A model generated the notes under the pieces. That model saw only the letters and a program-made list of their open reading frames with translations. It searched no databases and had not been told where the DNA came from. Shown here in pieces: positions 42,701 to 53,149 of a stretch of DNA of 64,000 bases. Numbering within the stretch: position 1 is the stretch's first letter; each line of letters starts with the position of its first letter. This stretch comes from Acholoe squamosa (taxonomy: Eukaryota; Annelida; Polychaeta; Phyllodocida; Polynoidae): positions 7,110,356 to 7,174,355 of the forward strand of contig OX439036.1 in NCBI GenBank assembly GCA_949317995.1, given 5' to 3'. Position numbers and translations under genes: made by a program.

Positions 42701-44479
42701 CATTCCCAAGAAGTCTATTCTGTCTATGAAGTATTCACATTTTGATTTCTTCAGTTTGAGTTTACCAACTCTTAGGCTGTTGAACACATCTTCTAGGTCA
42801 TGGAAGTGTTGTTCGATTGATGGTGATAATACCAATATGTCATCTAGGTATGGTAGGGCACATTTGTATTTGAGTTTGTTCAGAATTAATGTGACTAGAT
42901 GGCAGAATCCCGCAGGTGCGGTCGCTAAACCCATCGGCATCCTTTCGTAGACATATTTTTTGTCATTTGCTATGAATGCGGTTTTATGCTGGTCTTCCTG
43001 TCTTATAGGAATTTGAAAAAATCGCTGTTGAGCATCTAGCTTACTGAATACTCTTGGTCTGAGTGACCCTATCATGTCCAGAGTGTCATCGGCTCGGGGT
43101 GTAGATAAGGCTTGATTTATCGTGTTCTGGTTCAAATAACGAAAATCTGTGACGAGCCTATGGCCTCCTGATGATTTTTGTACTAAAAAGGATCTGGAGG
43201 CCCAGGGGCCCTCGGCACATTCTCTCAGAATGCCCTGTTGTACTAGCCTTTCACACTCTTCCCCTATTGCGGCCTGTTTTTCTGGTGTTTGTCTATATGG
43301 TAGGAAATGACATGGCACTGCTTCAGGTTTTACATGTATTGAGTGGGTATACAGGTGTGTAGCACCAATGTCTCCATCTTTTCCTACAAATATATCATCA
43401 TACTTGGTCAGTAGTGATCCTAATCTATCATGCTGATCTTTGGATGTGAGCACAGATTTTGGTGGAACATTCTCTTCCAATTCTGGCTCGAGGTCATGTG
43501 CCTCACTATGTATAGCAGCTATTTCAGAGAGTCTGATTGAGTTGGGTTCAGGGTCAGCATATGTGGACTCACAGTCTGAGTCTGTGTCACTGAATTGAGT
43601 TACATCCTCAGGCCGTATGGCTGAGATGGATTGATCAGTGTGTGTGGTTGTGTTTGACACCTGTTGAGGTTTTTCTAAATCAGATTCCTTGACTTCCTGA
43701 AATAGAGCTATGATGGCACCCTTTTTGATTTTATGTGGGCGCCTGCTGGTGTTGAGTAACACTAGGGGATGTTTGTTATTTTCCCTGGGGGTTACTGCTG
43801 CCCTTTGAACTAGATATGGGGCATTGTTATTTCTTTGGAGGTTATCTACTACTCCAGTTTTCCCTTGCAGTGATTGAGTAGATGTGACCTTACCCAATAC
43901 TGCAAGTTCAGAGAATGGAGGGATGGTAAAATCCCTCACTGCCCTAATGGGTTTGAGAATTTGTTCAGGATCAACATTAAATTCAATTTGAGATTTTGTA
44001 GTGCTTAAGAAATCTGTGCCGAGAACAACGGGCTGTGTGAGGTTGGGAATTACAGCAAATTGGTATTGGAATCTGACACCTTGGATTCTAAAGTTCAGCA
44101 TAGCTGAATGTCTGACATGACACACCGATCCATCTGCCAAATGGATGTTGATTTTAGATTTCCTCAGTTGGATATGGAATCTCTTCTGGAGGTCCATGAG
44201 GAATGATTGTCTGACACAGGTGATAGTAGCACCTGTATCAACCAAACATTGTACATCTGAAACATCATATAGATTTGCATTGATACAGCCATTTTGAAGA
44301 AGTACAATAGAAAGCTTGGTACTCTCACCTGTATCCTTTGATGATGAATCTGGTGGGGTGATGTGTATCACTGATGGACGTCTCTGTCTGTTAGATGGTA
44401 TATTGGCACTAGCAATTGTCTCTGGTTGGATCTTTGTTAATCCTGATTGATTGTTTGTATTTGGGGTGTCACAGTGCAC
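39749..44479 (-). CDS. pol: Gypsy Pol polyprotein, outer element (C-terminus frameshifted)
   Basis: 1576 codons, same domain order as the inner pol: DTGA protease, YLDD RT, RNase H, Lys/Pro-rich linker, HHCC and D-D-35-E integrase. Two notable differences. RT motif A reads DAQQRFF instead of DAQQGFF, replacing the small residue two positions before the aromatic gate, which probably harms polymerase. One extra base near 39765 (CTGCACCACACC against CTGACCACACC) shifts the last ~40 residues. The inner element is inserted about 110 bp beyond its end. Confidence 0.9.
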   Translation of the reverse strand: MHCDTPNTNNQSGLTKIQPETIASANIPSNRQRRPSVIHITPPDSSSKDTGESTKLSIVLLQNGCINANLYDVSDVQCLVDTGATITCVRQSFLMDLQKRFHIQLRKSKINIHLADGSVCHVRHSAMLNFRIQGVRFQYQFAVIPNLTQPVVLGTDFLSTTKSQIEFNVDPEQILKPIRAVRDFTIPPFSELAVLGKVTSTQSLQGKTGVVDNLQRNNNAPYLVQRAAVTPRENNKHPLVLLNTSRRPHKIKKGAIIALFQEVKESDLEKPQQVSNTTTHTDQSISAIRPEDVTQFSDTDSDCESTYADPEPNSIRLSEIAAIHSEAHDLEPELEENVPPKSVLTSKDQHDRLGSLLTKYDDIFVGKDGDIGATHLYTHSIHVKPEAVPCHFLPYRQTPEKQAAIGEECERLVQQGILRECAEGPWASRSFLVQKSSGGHRLVTDFRYLNQNTINQALSTPRADDTLDMIGSLRPRVFSKLDAQQRFFQIPIRQEDQHKTAFIANDKKYVYERMPMGLATAPAGFCHLVTLILNKLKYKCALPYLDDILVLSPSIEQHFHDLEDVFNSLRVGKLKLKKSKCEYFIDRIDFLGMRVTPMGLQPSPTKVESIKTFPTPKSVKNVRSFTGLCQYFKKFIKGYAQIARPLYDLQTHLKAFVWTEDADNAFKTLKHALCTNALLRYPNYEKEFSLATDASNVSLGAVLSQRDNEGVLRPVAFAGRTLSKHERNYNTTERELLGVVYGVLHFRHYLETRHFQLYTDHAALIPLLTNTGLTHRWARWALDIQQFSFTIQHVKGDDNTPPDAMSRREYPDSGPMTNPPPPPRRVRAASRTKFAKVTKKVPFKRDDPPNTIERPETPIRGILKQSTHYVFCHCEREYSQLFPDNDFEPIEFSSLNQMLKATPKEPPFTPPDSDDEDSEDTIYAITQATSKSVRFFEPMQGEETSNHLCPMTTRSKTREMIQEGTPKPPTQSQTILNEKKVTGNKPTKTPPARKNVTKDTASTKSRNSETRKNDKKQIVPLKKKVSTPTKARIGPPKEPTHQNKSDTPPQKAQDRPIVDEKEKERDRIKQHVLDINQLLDQIPDTSISGTNLGLEQRKDKELLPLIQYLEDGTLPAPKAQGNRIINQGQTYTLVNGTLVHICPINWRKTNTVPLQIVIPQQWVTSTLQYFHDSPTGGHLGSSRMLSALRPRVYWKSMLADTTKYVSTCHTCLTAKRQVHSHKTPMTVREYMASPMKFLNLDAVGPLPTTARGNKHIQVCIDYATRYATAWATTDLKAETTAAEFYKNIICHHGTPATLQTDNGTCYTGAKFTKLTKHLKIKHKFSSPYRPQSNGLVERFNASIGTALRAFCSKHQNNWDSFIEPITFALNNTESQTTGFTPFFLLHGRNPATPMDLGLGIQEDIYTVADHVANMITNQDTSRRNAIERVAKLQKERKDRYDKKLTPQEIKVTDMVYLNIPRILTNTECKKLQPLFMGPYVVVDRPSLTSAKLKNLDTNLLVARPVHIDRLKKVVAVRNNEFAHRLIPHEAKYYNKIVRNKNDITLTRETTGIGPIKPRPAHHILKKTSRCGAVSRN

Positions 44480-44502
44480 TGGCCCATCGGCACTGTGACA
44501 TC

Positions 44503-46146
44503 CTAGTTTTCCTGGTTCTGTGGGGCGGTTGAGATGCTTGCCACCAGGAGCTTGGAGATTTGATCCATTACATGAGGTGGTATTTGGGGGTTACTGTGTT
44601 GGTTCCCCTGGTAACCTCTTGTGTCAGGTTTGTAATCCTCCTGGCGTGAGTTGGAACCCTGGTTATATTGACCAGAGTTGCTGTATTGACCAGAGTTGTT
44701 GGATCTCTGGTTGTTGTAGGCACCATTGTTGTTGTAGGATCTCTGGTTGTTGTAGGCACCATTGTTGTTGTAGGATCCACTGTTGTAGTTCCTATGTGGA
44801 CTGTGGCTCCTACCGTTGGATCCTTGACTATAGGATCCAGAGTTGTTGTAACCCTGGTTGTTGTAGGATCCGTTGTTGTAGTTCCTATGCGGACTATGGC
44901 TCCTACTGTTGGATCCTTGGTTATATGATCTGTCATTACTTGGAGTTCTATCTCTCCTATCGCTGTATGAAGAGTTACCATTGTTGGAGTTGGATGAGTT
45001 GTTGTCCCTTCTACTGTTGTGTCCCCCCCGGTTGTTGTTGTAGTTGCCCCCTCTACCCCTATCTCTATCTCTATTGGAGCGGTAGTTGGGGTCAAAGTTA
45101 TTTCCTCTATATCTACCGGTGGGATCTTTGGAGACAACCTTATCTTCCTGTTGCCTTACATGGGCACTGGACATTAGGTTAACATCTTCCTTCTCTGAAC
45201 CAGTGGTGACTTCCTGGACCTTTCTTTTTGTAGACTTTGGGTTAGACTCTGCATCCCTTGTTTTCCTAGATCTTTCTTGGGTCTCAACCTCTAAGGCTAG
45301 GTCTAGGGCTTGGTTAAAAGAGTCTATTTTCTTGTTTTCAAGAGCTACAGAGATCCAGGGCCTCATGCCTTGGGTGAATGTTTTAAATAAGGTGTCGTCC
45401 TTTAGGCATTGGGCATTACACGCTTTTCTGAGATACATTGCATAATCAGATACAGGTTCATCTATCTCTTGTGCACGGAGTGCAGTCCTGGAGATAATAT
45501 TGTCTTGAGTAGCAAAATACTCTTTTAGTTCATGTACTACATTGGACCATGTCAACTTATCAGGTGTGGCACTTTCCTTGAAGGTTTCAAACCAAGCCAA
45601 TGCTTGTCCTTCAAGGTACTTGGGTAAATATGTTACCATGGTGTCACTGTCTGTTAATTTGTACCTGTCCTTCAGATACTCTGGGAATTTGTGATCAATA
45701 AATAGTGCTGTTGACATGAGTGGTGATGGGTGAGAAAAAGTTTTGGGTTTGGTTACCTCGTGTTGCTTGATCTTCCTGTCGTCGTGTTGTTGTCTGTCTA
45801 GGATCCTGGTCATGTTGGACATCATGGAGATCATGACATCCTCCTTGGATCCAGAGGCAGATGGTGTGACGACAGGTGTGGTTGTGGGTGTGGGAGGCTG
45901 TGAGGTCTGGGATGATACCATCCTCATGAGATCTGATATCTGTTGTTGTGCCTGTTCTAGGGCCTTCCGATGGTCATCTAATTGTTGACTGAGGATCCTC
46001 TCCCTTTCCTTTGAGGCAAGGGCATGAGCATCATGTTGGGCTCTGTTTGCTTCTAGGGCAGTAACTGCATCTTGGATGGTCTTCTCATAGGCCCTTATCT
46101 TCTCAGCTGCCTGATTGGGTTGAGGACCTTCATCGGCGTCGGCCAT
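44503..46146 (-). CDS. gag: Gypsy Gag, outer element, full length
   Basis: 547 aa from ATG 46146 to TAG 44503. Coiled-coil N-terminus, capsid-like middle, then a long tail of Arg/Gly then Asn/Ser/Gly/Tyr repeats (YNNNGAYNNQ, RSHSPHRNY) likely to bind RNA in place of a zinc knuckle. It ends CAG GAA AAC TAG; a slip of -1 at GAA AAC enters the pol frame, which is open from there. Tail repeat number differs from the inner copy. Confidence 0.9.
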   Translation of the reverse strand: MADADEGPQPNQAAEKIRAYEKTIQDAVTALEANRAQHDAHALASKERERILSQQLDDHRKALEQAQQQISDLMRMVSSQTSQPPTPTTTPVVTPSASGSKEDVMISMMSNMTRILDRQQHDDRKIKQHEVTKPKTFSHPSPLMSTALFIDHKFPEYLKDRYKLTDSDTMVTYLPKYLEGQALAWFETFKESATPDKLTWSNVVHELKEYFATQDNIISRTALRAQEIDEPVSDYAMYLRKACNAQCLKDDTLFKTFTQGMRPWISVALENKKIDSFNQALDLALEVETQERSRKTRDAESNPKSTKRKVQEVTTGSEKEDVNLMSSAHVRQQEDKVVSKDPTGRYRGNNFDPNYRSNRDRDRGRGGNYNNNRGGHNSRRDNNSSNSNNGNSSYSDRRDRTPSNDRSYNQGSNSRSHSPHRNYNNGSYNNQGYNNSGSYSQGSNGRSHSPHRNYNSGSYNNNGAYNNQRSYNNNGAYNNQRSNNSGQYSNSGQYNQGSNSRQEDYKPDTRGYQGNQHSNPQIPPHVMDQISKLLVASISTAPQNQEN

Positions 46147-46159
46147 GGTGGAAGGTGTG

Positions 46160-46972
46160 GGATCACTGGTGTTTTGTAGGTATCACTGACATGTTGGAGA
46201 TCACACTGGTATGTGGGAGATCTCACTGGTATGTGGGAGATCTCACTGATATGTGGGAGATCTCACTGTTGTGTGGGAGATCTCATTGATGTGTGGGGGA
46301 TCTCATTGATATGTGGGAGATCTTCACTGATATGTGGGGGGATCTCACTGTCGTGTGGGAGATCTCATTGATATGTGGGAGATCTAGTTGATATGTGGGA
46401 GATCTCACTGGTATGTGGGAGATCTCACTGGTATGTGGGAGATCTCACTGATATGTGGGAGATCTCACTGTCGTGTGGGAGATCTCATTGATGTGTGGGG
46501 GATCTCATTGATATGTGGGAGATCTCACTGATATGTGGGGAGATCTCACTGTCGTGTGGGAGATCTCATTGATATGTGGGAGATCTCGTTGATATGTGGG
46601 AGATCTCACTGATATGTGGGAGATCTCACTGTCGTGTGGGAGATCTCATTGATGTGTGGGAGATCTCACTGACATGTGGGAGACCTCACTGACGTGTGGA
46701 AGACCTCACTGACGTGTGGGAGACCTCACTGACGTTTGGGAGACCTCACTGACATTTGGGAGACCTCACTGACGTGTGGGAGACCTCACTGACGTGTGGG
46801 AGACCTCACTGACGTGTGGGAGACCTCACTGACGTTTGGGAGACCTCACTGACGTGTGGGAGACCTCACTGACGTGTGGGAGACCTCACTGACGTGTGGG
46901 AGACCTCACTGACGTGTGGGAGACCTCACTGACGTGTGGGAGACCTCACTGACGTGTGGGAGACCTCACTGG
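46160..46972. repeat. 20-bp minisatellite in the 5' leader of outer element (~40 units)
   Basis: Same unit and same two-part organisation (GAGATCTC near gag, GAGACCTC near the LTR) as 37060-38096, with about ten fewer units. Confidence 0.95.
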
Positions 46973-47094
46973 TGACCTTTTTGAACATGGTGTCAAGGTC
47001 ACTCGGTGGGTGGAGTGGGGTTTACTGTGTGTATGATTGTTTTTAGTAATGTTGCCAGCTTAATTTTTATGTGCCTGTGAGAAATGGGATCTTA

Positions 47095-47112
47095 GTAGGA
47101 TGTTCTCCACCA
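47095..47112 (-). promoter_or_regulatory. Candidate primer binding site, outer element
   Basis: Identical in sequence and spacing to the inner site at 38269-38286. Confidence 0.5.
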
Positions 47113-47115
47113 CTT

Positions 47116-48415
47116 TGTCATACTAGTTATTGTGCATGATCAAGTTGTCATATGAGAAATATCATAAGACTAGTGGTATATAGTGTGAATACATTAAGCT
47201 CTCATAAAATAGTGTTATTTCCAGTTGTCACTGGTTTATTCAGCTTTAGGCAACATGTAAGAAATATCAATCATACAGTAGTTAGTATGTAGGTAATTTG
47301 TACATACAGTAAATATACAGTAATTTATAAAGTATAATGTTCTGTTCCACTCCACCTGTGAGGTATTAATAATACAATGTCCAGCATAGTTCTAGGTGGG
47401 TTCCCACACCTAGCTCCTGACCTGCTGCTTAGAGGAATAATGTAATAATGAATAACTTTACCCTCTGGTGGAAGTCTTGAGGAAGATACCCTCTGGCCAC
47501 TAATGATGGAAACCAATGCCTGTCTAGCATAGTTTCACCATAGTGCAGTGGTATAGCAGGTAGCAGGAGATGGCTGGAGATGTTACCTCTAGAGCGGTTC
47601 TTGGTGTTCTGTCCTCTTGGAGGTGCAGACAGGCTATTTGTAGCAAATCTTGGAAAAGCACCTCCAGACTGACTGGGGCCAGTAGCATCTGCCTAACTCT
47701 GCAATTGTTTGAGGGGAGGCTTTCATGTGTCACTGGGTCCACAAAGGACCCCCATGGGCGCCGCTGTGTCCCCCTTTGTCTTGGTCAGTTCTGTAACTTC
47801 AGACCCTCATATCTCGGTCGTTTACGCAGCTACAACCGCCATTTTGCGCATGCGCGGAGTTGAATATGCCAAGTTTATAATGCCTGCTGGATAGGCGCGT
47901 AACTTGCGCCGATTCGTCTGTAGTGCACTCGGAGGTCGATTCAGTCTCCATGGCGTAACTTCCTTAATAATGGAAGTTCCGCCTTGATCCTGGGCTCATT
48001 CTGACCGTCTAATTATGGGCTTTCCATAAATGCTTTGATATTTGACCTAGCTTGCTCAGGAGCGACGCTAGAGCGACCGGACGGTTATGGCGTCGTGCTT
48101 ATGTAACCCATTGTTCAGTCCTTAGAGTGCTCAGACACTCATGACGGCGTCTGTGGTGCCCAGGCACCCCTAACGGCCGTTTGCATTCACTTACAAGTTA
48201 TTAGTTTGTGCACTGAACCATTAGGTCGGACCCTTTGATGTCACAAACTCTGTCTAACTGACTTGGCTGGTGTGCAGTGGGGCATGAACGCTCTTATACA
48301 AAGTTTGAGCGCTCTTATAGCTCTTAGAACCAACCTATGTATTAATTTCTTAGATATTCTTTGATTAATACAATAATATGTTAGAATTTATGGAATAATA
48401 AAATGGTATATGATA
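47116..48415 (-). repeat. 5' LTR of outer element
   Basis: 1300 bp, the undeleted partner of 18805-19990. On minus it begins TATCATATACC and ends AGTATGACA, with ATAT at 48416-48419 as target duplication. Confidence 0.9.
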
Positions 48416-48419
48416 ATAT

Positions 48420-50059
48420 GGTTCGAGGGTAAGAATCGGTTCAACAGGGGCACATTGTCATGTCATCTACTGAACATGCAGCATATTTGATACACTTATC
48501 TAAGCTAGAGCTAACACTTTAACACTATGGGAGTGGTCTTTTGAGAGGGGTGTTGTAGACACTAAATTGATCCAAATTTTGAAGGCAATTGAGTTACAGT
48601 TGCAAGAAAACTAGTATTCTTATGTCCGGTCTTGCTTTTATAGATCCTCATCAGTCTGTCTCTTCACCATAGCAGGTGAATTTAGCAAAAGTCATGGCTT
48701 ACATACTTTTTTTCCAAGAGTGTTCTGACATTCTTCCAGTCTCTTCTGGAAGAAACCTGGAAGAAACCATACAAAATCCAGCCCTGAATGAGTGTAATAC
48801 TATGAAGATATCGAAAAGGGTATCTTTACTTTGAATCAACTTAAAGTTCCAAAAGTGCATTTCTCAGGTCATTGGAACTATTTATGCTAGTTAGAATTTT
48901 GAATTAATTTTGTGTTATGCCCTGTATAATGAGATGAGATTATTCCAATGCCTTTTGGTGCTGGTAAAATTCATTATGCAAGGGATGCACTATTCAAGGT
49001 TCATATATGAAATGGCGGATGATATCAGAGAGGGCTTCATGAAGAGGCAGCATACTATGCATCACAGTGCTGGTATATTTAATAGCATATGGAGTGACAT
49101 GGCTGTAGATGGCACATGAGGCTTTCGTACAGACTAGAAGGGATAATCAGTGCTACTCCGAAACCTAGGGAATATCTGAAACAAAACAACTTCAGCAAAT
49201 TCAGCATAAACAAGAGATAATACCAAGAATCAAATCATACTCAAAAGACAAACAAGTGCTACAAGACAAGCTTGAATTGACCCTCTTAACATTCAACATT
49301 ATGATGGCCTCGCAGTCTTGGGAATAACCTCTCTCAGACCATCCTGATCCAGGACGTTTCTACATTACATCACACATCCCATGGTGCTGTGTGTTTGGTG
49401 ACCAGGAGGACACATAAACACATGGGGCTAGTTGGGTGTCTCCCCACCCCAATGTTAGAGGGGGATACACAATACTTTCCACTTCTTTTTTTTCAAATAA
49501 TACCTCTGCTAGCTCTACAACTGTAAGTTTGATTACTTTTGGCATTTTTTCCCCATATTTTGTTAACAATGATGATCTCAAATCTTTTAAGGTCACTAAT
49601 GCATTAATGCATCATTCCCAGTGATTGTTATTGTCATGAATGCAGGCCTAGAGAGTAACTCGCCAGGGATACACTCATGCCAACTCTATGGGGTTGATAC
49701 TGTCCCAGAGCATCAGTATGATGCTCTGGGACTGTGACTGGCAGGCCCAGAACTTCATTACAGCATCATGATGACTAATATGCTGAATCACTCCTTTTAT
49801 GAAAAAAAAAATATGTAAAAAAAATATTTTTCAAAAAGTTATGGACATTTTCTTGACAATATCTGAGATATTTAAATGTAGTAGTGAGCCCCACGGCCCA
49901 CTAAGGTCATGACACTGGTGTCAGATGGCTATCTTGCACTCGAGTGAAAATTGCTATAAAAAGGTGGGGTGCAGGTGGATCTGTCTGTAAATGCAGGAAA
50001 TTCTGTGAGGATCAGCAGGAAGATTAAACGGATGCATTTGAAAAGACTTGACCTAAAGG
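48420..50059. other. Intergenic, with a decayed unknown coding remnant
   Basis: Mostly featureless. At about 48990-49210 on plus two frames together give a peptide-like stretch (HHSAGIFNSIWSDMAV, then YRLEGIISATPKPREYLK) resembling the recurrent 'IWSDM...TYMR' ORF of uncharacterised repeat elements in invertebrate and fish genomes. On minus 49360-49596 a 78-codon frame (KYGEKMPKVIKLTVVELAEVL) also looks protein-like, but I cannot name it. Both are fragments. Confidence 0.3.
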
Positions 50060-51102
50060 ATTCTTTTTTAAAGTGTTTTATTGGGAAAATACTGAGTACA
50101 TTGTAACCGGTATTTATACCTAGCATCCACGCATTGTGGTACCTCCGCTAGGCCCCCTGTAGGAGACATATACATTTATGGTTCAATAGATATAAATGAC
50201 ATGATGTCCGCCTCGAAGGAATAATGTTACACAGTTCTATGATATAGGAAAGAGAACAAGTTCACAATTATCTTACTTAGCTAGGGAAAGTGGTGGGGAT
50301 GAGATGAGATGAGGGATGAGGATCTGGTATCAACACAGAGTAAGCGTTTAATGAAACTTTTAGATAAAACAATTTGGATAATCAGATATTATCTTACTCT
50401 TGAATTTTTCCAACGTAGGTATATAGGTGTACTGAGCTTTTAATTGATTCCATCTGACTCTGGCTCTATGATAAGCACTTCTTAATACTACAGGCTTTAG
50501 TGAGTGCGGAATTATCAATCTTTTTCCTGTGTGTAATTGAGTTGGAAGATGTTTATGGTTAACATATTCTATTTTCTGTGCTAGTTGAAAAGCATAGAAA
50601 AACAAGTGCTGATCTCTTCTTAAATCTAGTTCAGAGCAATTGCTTGCATGTCTAATTTCTACTTTAGTCATTCGAGGGTTTTCTTCAAGTTTTACCATAT
50701 AGGCTACTCTTAAAGCCCAGTTCTGTAGTAGTTGAAGTTATTTTGTTTCACCTCTATGGTCCCTATCCCCAATAAAGTCACCGTAATCAAAACATGGTAA
50801 AATCATCGACTTATAGATGTCAACAGCTGTCTCAGGATTTATAAATTTTCTAATCCTGGATAGTTGATATTTTCATGTTTGATGGTTCTAATAGTGTTAT
50901 TTCTAAGTTCAATAAATTTAAAATCAGTATCTAAGGTTACGCCGAGGTATGGGAAGCTATGTACTCTTTCGAGTATAACATTGTTTAAAGTAAAGACACT
51001 ATTGTCCTGGTGGACATCATCATATAACATCCATTTAGTTTTCTTTTCATTGACAGTCAGGGAGTTCTGTGGGCGCCATTCCTTGATTCTTGTCAAAGCT
51101 AT

Positions 51103-51862
51103 TCACATTTCTTCTGGGGAGGTGACAGAGACTACGGCATCATCAGCATATAGTGTCATGTTATAATCACAGGCCTTAGACAAGGAGTTAACATATATAG
51201 AAAATAGGACAGGACCCAAAACGGAGCCCTGGATCACCCCATGTGTTATAATTTTAGAGCTTGAACAGTTATCATTAGCTATTGTTATTTGATTTATATT
51301 TGATAGGTAATTCCTGAAAAAATTACAAGTCCTAGTGTTTAGTCCTAAAAGTGATAACTTTCCCAATAATTTTGAGTGGAAAACAGTGTCAAATGCTTTT
51401 TTGTAATCAAGATATATGCAGTATGTTGGTTTTCCATTAATAATATTGTTTATAATATTACTTAGGTGCTCAGTGACTGCGCTTAGGGTTGAACGTCCCT
51501 TCCTGTACCCATGTTCTGTGGGACACAGAAGACCATTGTCTTCCATGTAGTTTTGTAACCTATGACAGACAATTTTTTTTTTCTAGGATTTTACCATGGA
51601 GCTGTAAAAGGCTAATTGGTCTTAAGTCATTAACATCTAATGAGTTTGGTTTTTTATGAAGATGGACAATTGTCCCTTTCTTCCATGTATTAGGAAAGGT
51701 ACTACCTCGTACAGATGTGTTGTACAAGATCAAAATTACATCAGGGATAGACATGAAAGCATCTTTTATAATAAAATGTTTACAATGTTTAATAGCTGAT
51801 GGCTTCCTGATATTAATAGTCTTTATATATTTCTTTAAATTGAGATAGGAGATATTGTACAT
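51103..51862 (-). pseudogene. LINE reverse transcriptase domain, broken
   Basis: Two frames. 51862-51560 holds the thumb-proximal start of RT (TWKKGTIVHLHKKPNSLDVNDLRPISLL). 51546-51103 holds HGYRKGRSTLSAV, IYLDYKKAFDTV (motif A), GVIQGSVLGPVLFSIYVN and YADDAVV (catalytic YADD). A frame change in the T-rich stretch near 51550 separates them. Downstream, 51096-50839 continues with FPYLGVTLD. Confidence 0.8.
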
Positions 51863-52434
51863 TAAATTTGAATCTGGAACCGGTACACCGTATGGATTCT
51901 GCTCCAGAGTGTATGTAGTAGGTGGGGGAAGTGCATCTGCTAATTGTTTACCAATGTTAGTGAAACAACTATTTATATACTCAGCACATTCAGCAGGTGG
52001 GATTATTAATCCATTCGTATTATTTCTTAACTTGATCAGAGTGCTACCGGTTTAATTGGGTAGCAGTATACGGATGGCATTCCAGAATTTAACAGGGTCA
52101 GTTTTCCTGAATTCTCTTTTTTTTTTGTTTTGGAAAATTGCTGTTTTAACAATACGTTTAAAGTAATTGGCAAGTCTTCAGTTGTGTTCAGTGTTTCTTG
52201 CTTTTCTATATAGCTTATCCCTGACGCGCATTAATTCAAGAACATCATCCGTAAGCCAGAGAGGTGTATATATTCTGGAATGGTGATGGACCTTACAGGG
52301 CACATGCCGTCAAGGGTGCTAGTTATAACATTCAAGATGGTCGCCCACATATCATTTGGGTTTTGCATAAGTACCACATCTTCCCAATTGTAGCTGATTA
52401 ATAATTTTTTGAAAGTTAAAAAATCATATCTTCT

Positions 52435-52998
52435 TTAGGACCTTGCCATAACTCTTTTTTTCTTAATTTTTGTTCTGTCACATTTTAGAACCATATAAAT
52501 AGGAGTATGATCCGATACATAGTAATCGAGTGACCCTTGGAAAGCCACATTGTCTACATTGGTGTAGATATGATCAAGTAAGGTGCCAGATACTGGTCTA
52601 GTTATCAGCTGAAAGACTTCATTACCAGTGCAAAAATCATCAACTTTCGATTCCTCCACATGTTATTTATTGAGAAGGTTAACATTAAAGTCACCCATAA
52701 AGATTAATTTTCTATTCCTTGTGACATTTTTCCTGATTTCGCTGAGTTTTTTATAGATAGCAGTTTTATCAATATGTGCGTCTGGAGGACAATAGCATAC
52801 AAAGATTTTATATTTCATGACTCCAATTTCAACGTCAACACTGAGAATTTCATATTCTTCAGTTATAAAACTATTATGTAAATCAGGGATTGCAATGTAG
52901 TGGTCCCTTAGGTATAGCATTAACCCTCCAGCTTTTTTTATCTCTGTTTGGCTATCTGTCCAGTCACACATATTGGTAACCCGGGATATACATATCAA
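52435..52998 (-). pseudogene. LINE APE-type endonuclease domain, broken
   Basis: 52998-52663 has GGLMLYLRDHY and MGDFNVNLL (catalytic Asp/Asn pair). 52659-52435 has GTLLDHIYTN and SDHTPIYMVL (catalytic SDH). A stop separates the two parts. It would nick target DNA in a living element. Confidence 0.75.
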
Positions 52999-53149
52999 CC
53001 TCTTTTATATGAGGAGTTAGCCAAGATTCCACTATGCCAGCAATTCCTTAGCAGACTCAGTAAGAAAGTTGTGATGACATCTCTATCTCATAAGCACATA
53101 AAGATGGCTGATCAATTAAAATGTGTATGACATTAAAATGATATATGTG

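Larger units (their letters stand above)
18805..48415 (-). mobile_element. Outer env-bearing Gypsy element (interrupted by inner copy)
   Basis: Bounded by LTRs at 47116-48415 (5') and 18805-19990 (3') that share diagnostic differences (GTTATTGTGCATG, TCATAAGACTAG) not found in the inner pair. ATAT duplicates flank it at 18801-18804 and 48416-48419. Without the inner insertion it is about 14.2 kb. Order on minus: 5' LTR, PBS-like site, 20-bp minisatellite, gag, pol, [inner element], small ORF, broken env, AT-rich iterated region, polypurine tract, 3' LTR. The F-type env and Gypsy pol order make it errantivirus-like in structure, though the host lineage is different. Confidence 0.9.
50060..53090 (-). 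mobile_element. Degenerate LINE (CR1/Jockey-like), 3' end with AATAAA
   Basis: Reads on minus from an endonuclease N-terminus (ESWLTPHIKE near 53040) through RT to a 3' region with AATAAA near 50085. Many frameshifts and stops break it, so it is dead. The 5' part of the endonuclease is missing. It is not the same copy as the plus-strand LINE at 1-5720, but the endonuclease layout is similar. Confidence 0.75.

Noticed and set aside
24234..48415. Tandem Gypsy array with shared LTRs
   Set aside because: LTR diagnostic differences and ATAT duplications at both insertions fit nesting, not tandem recombination.
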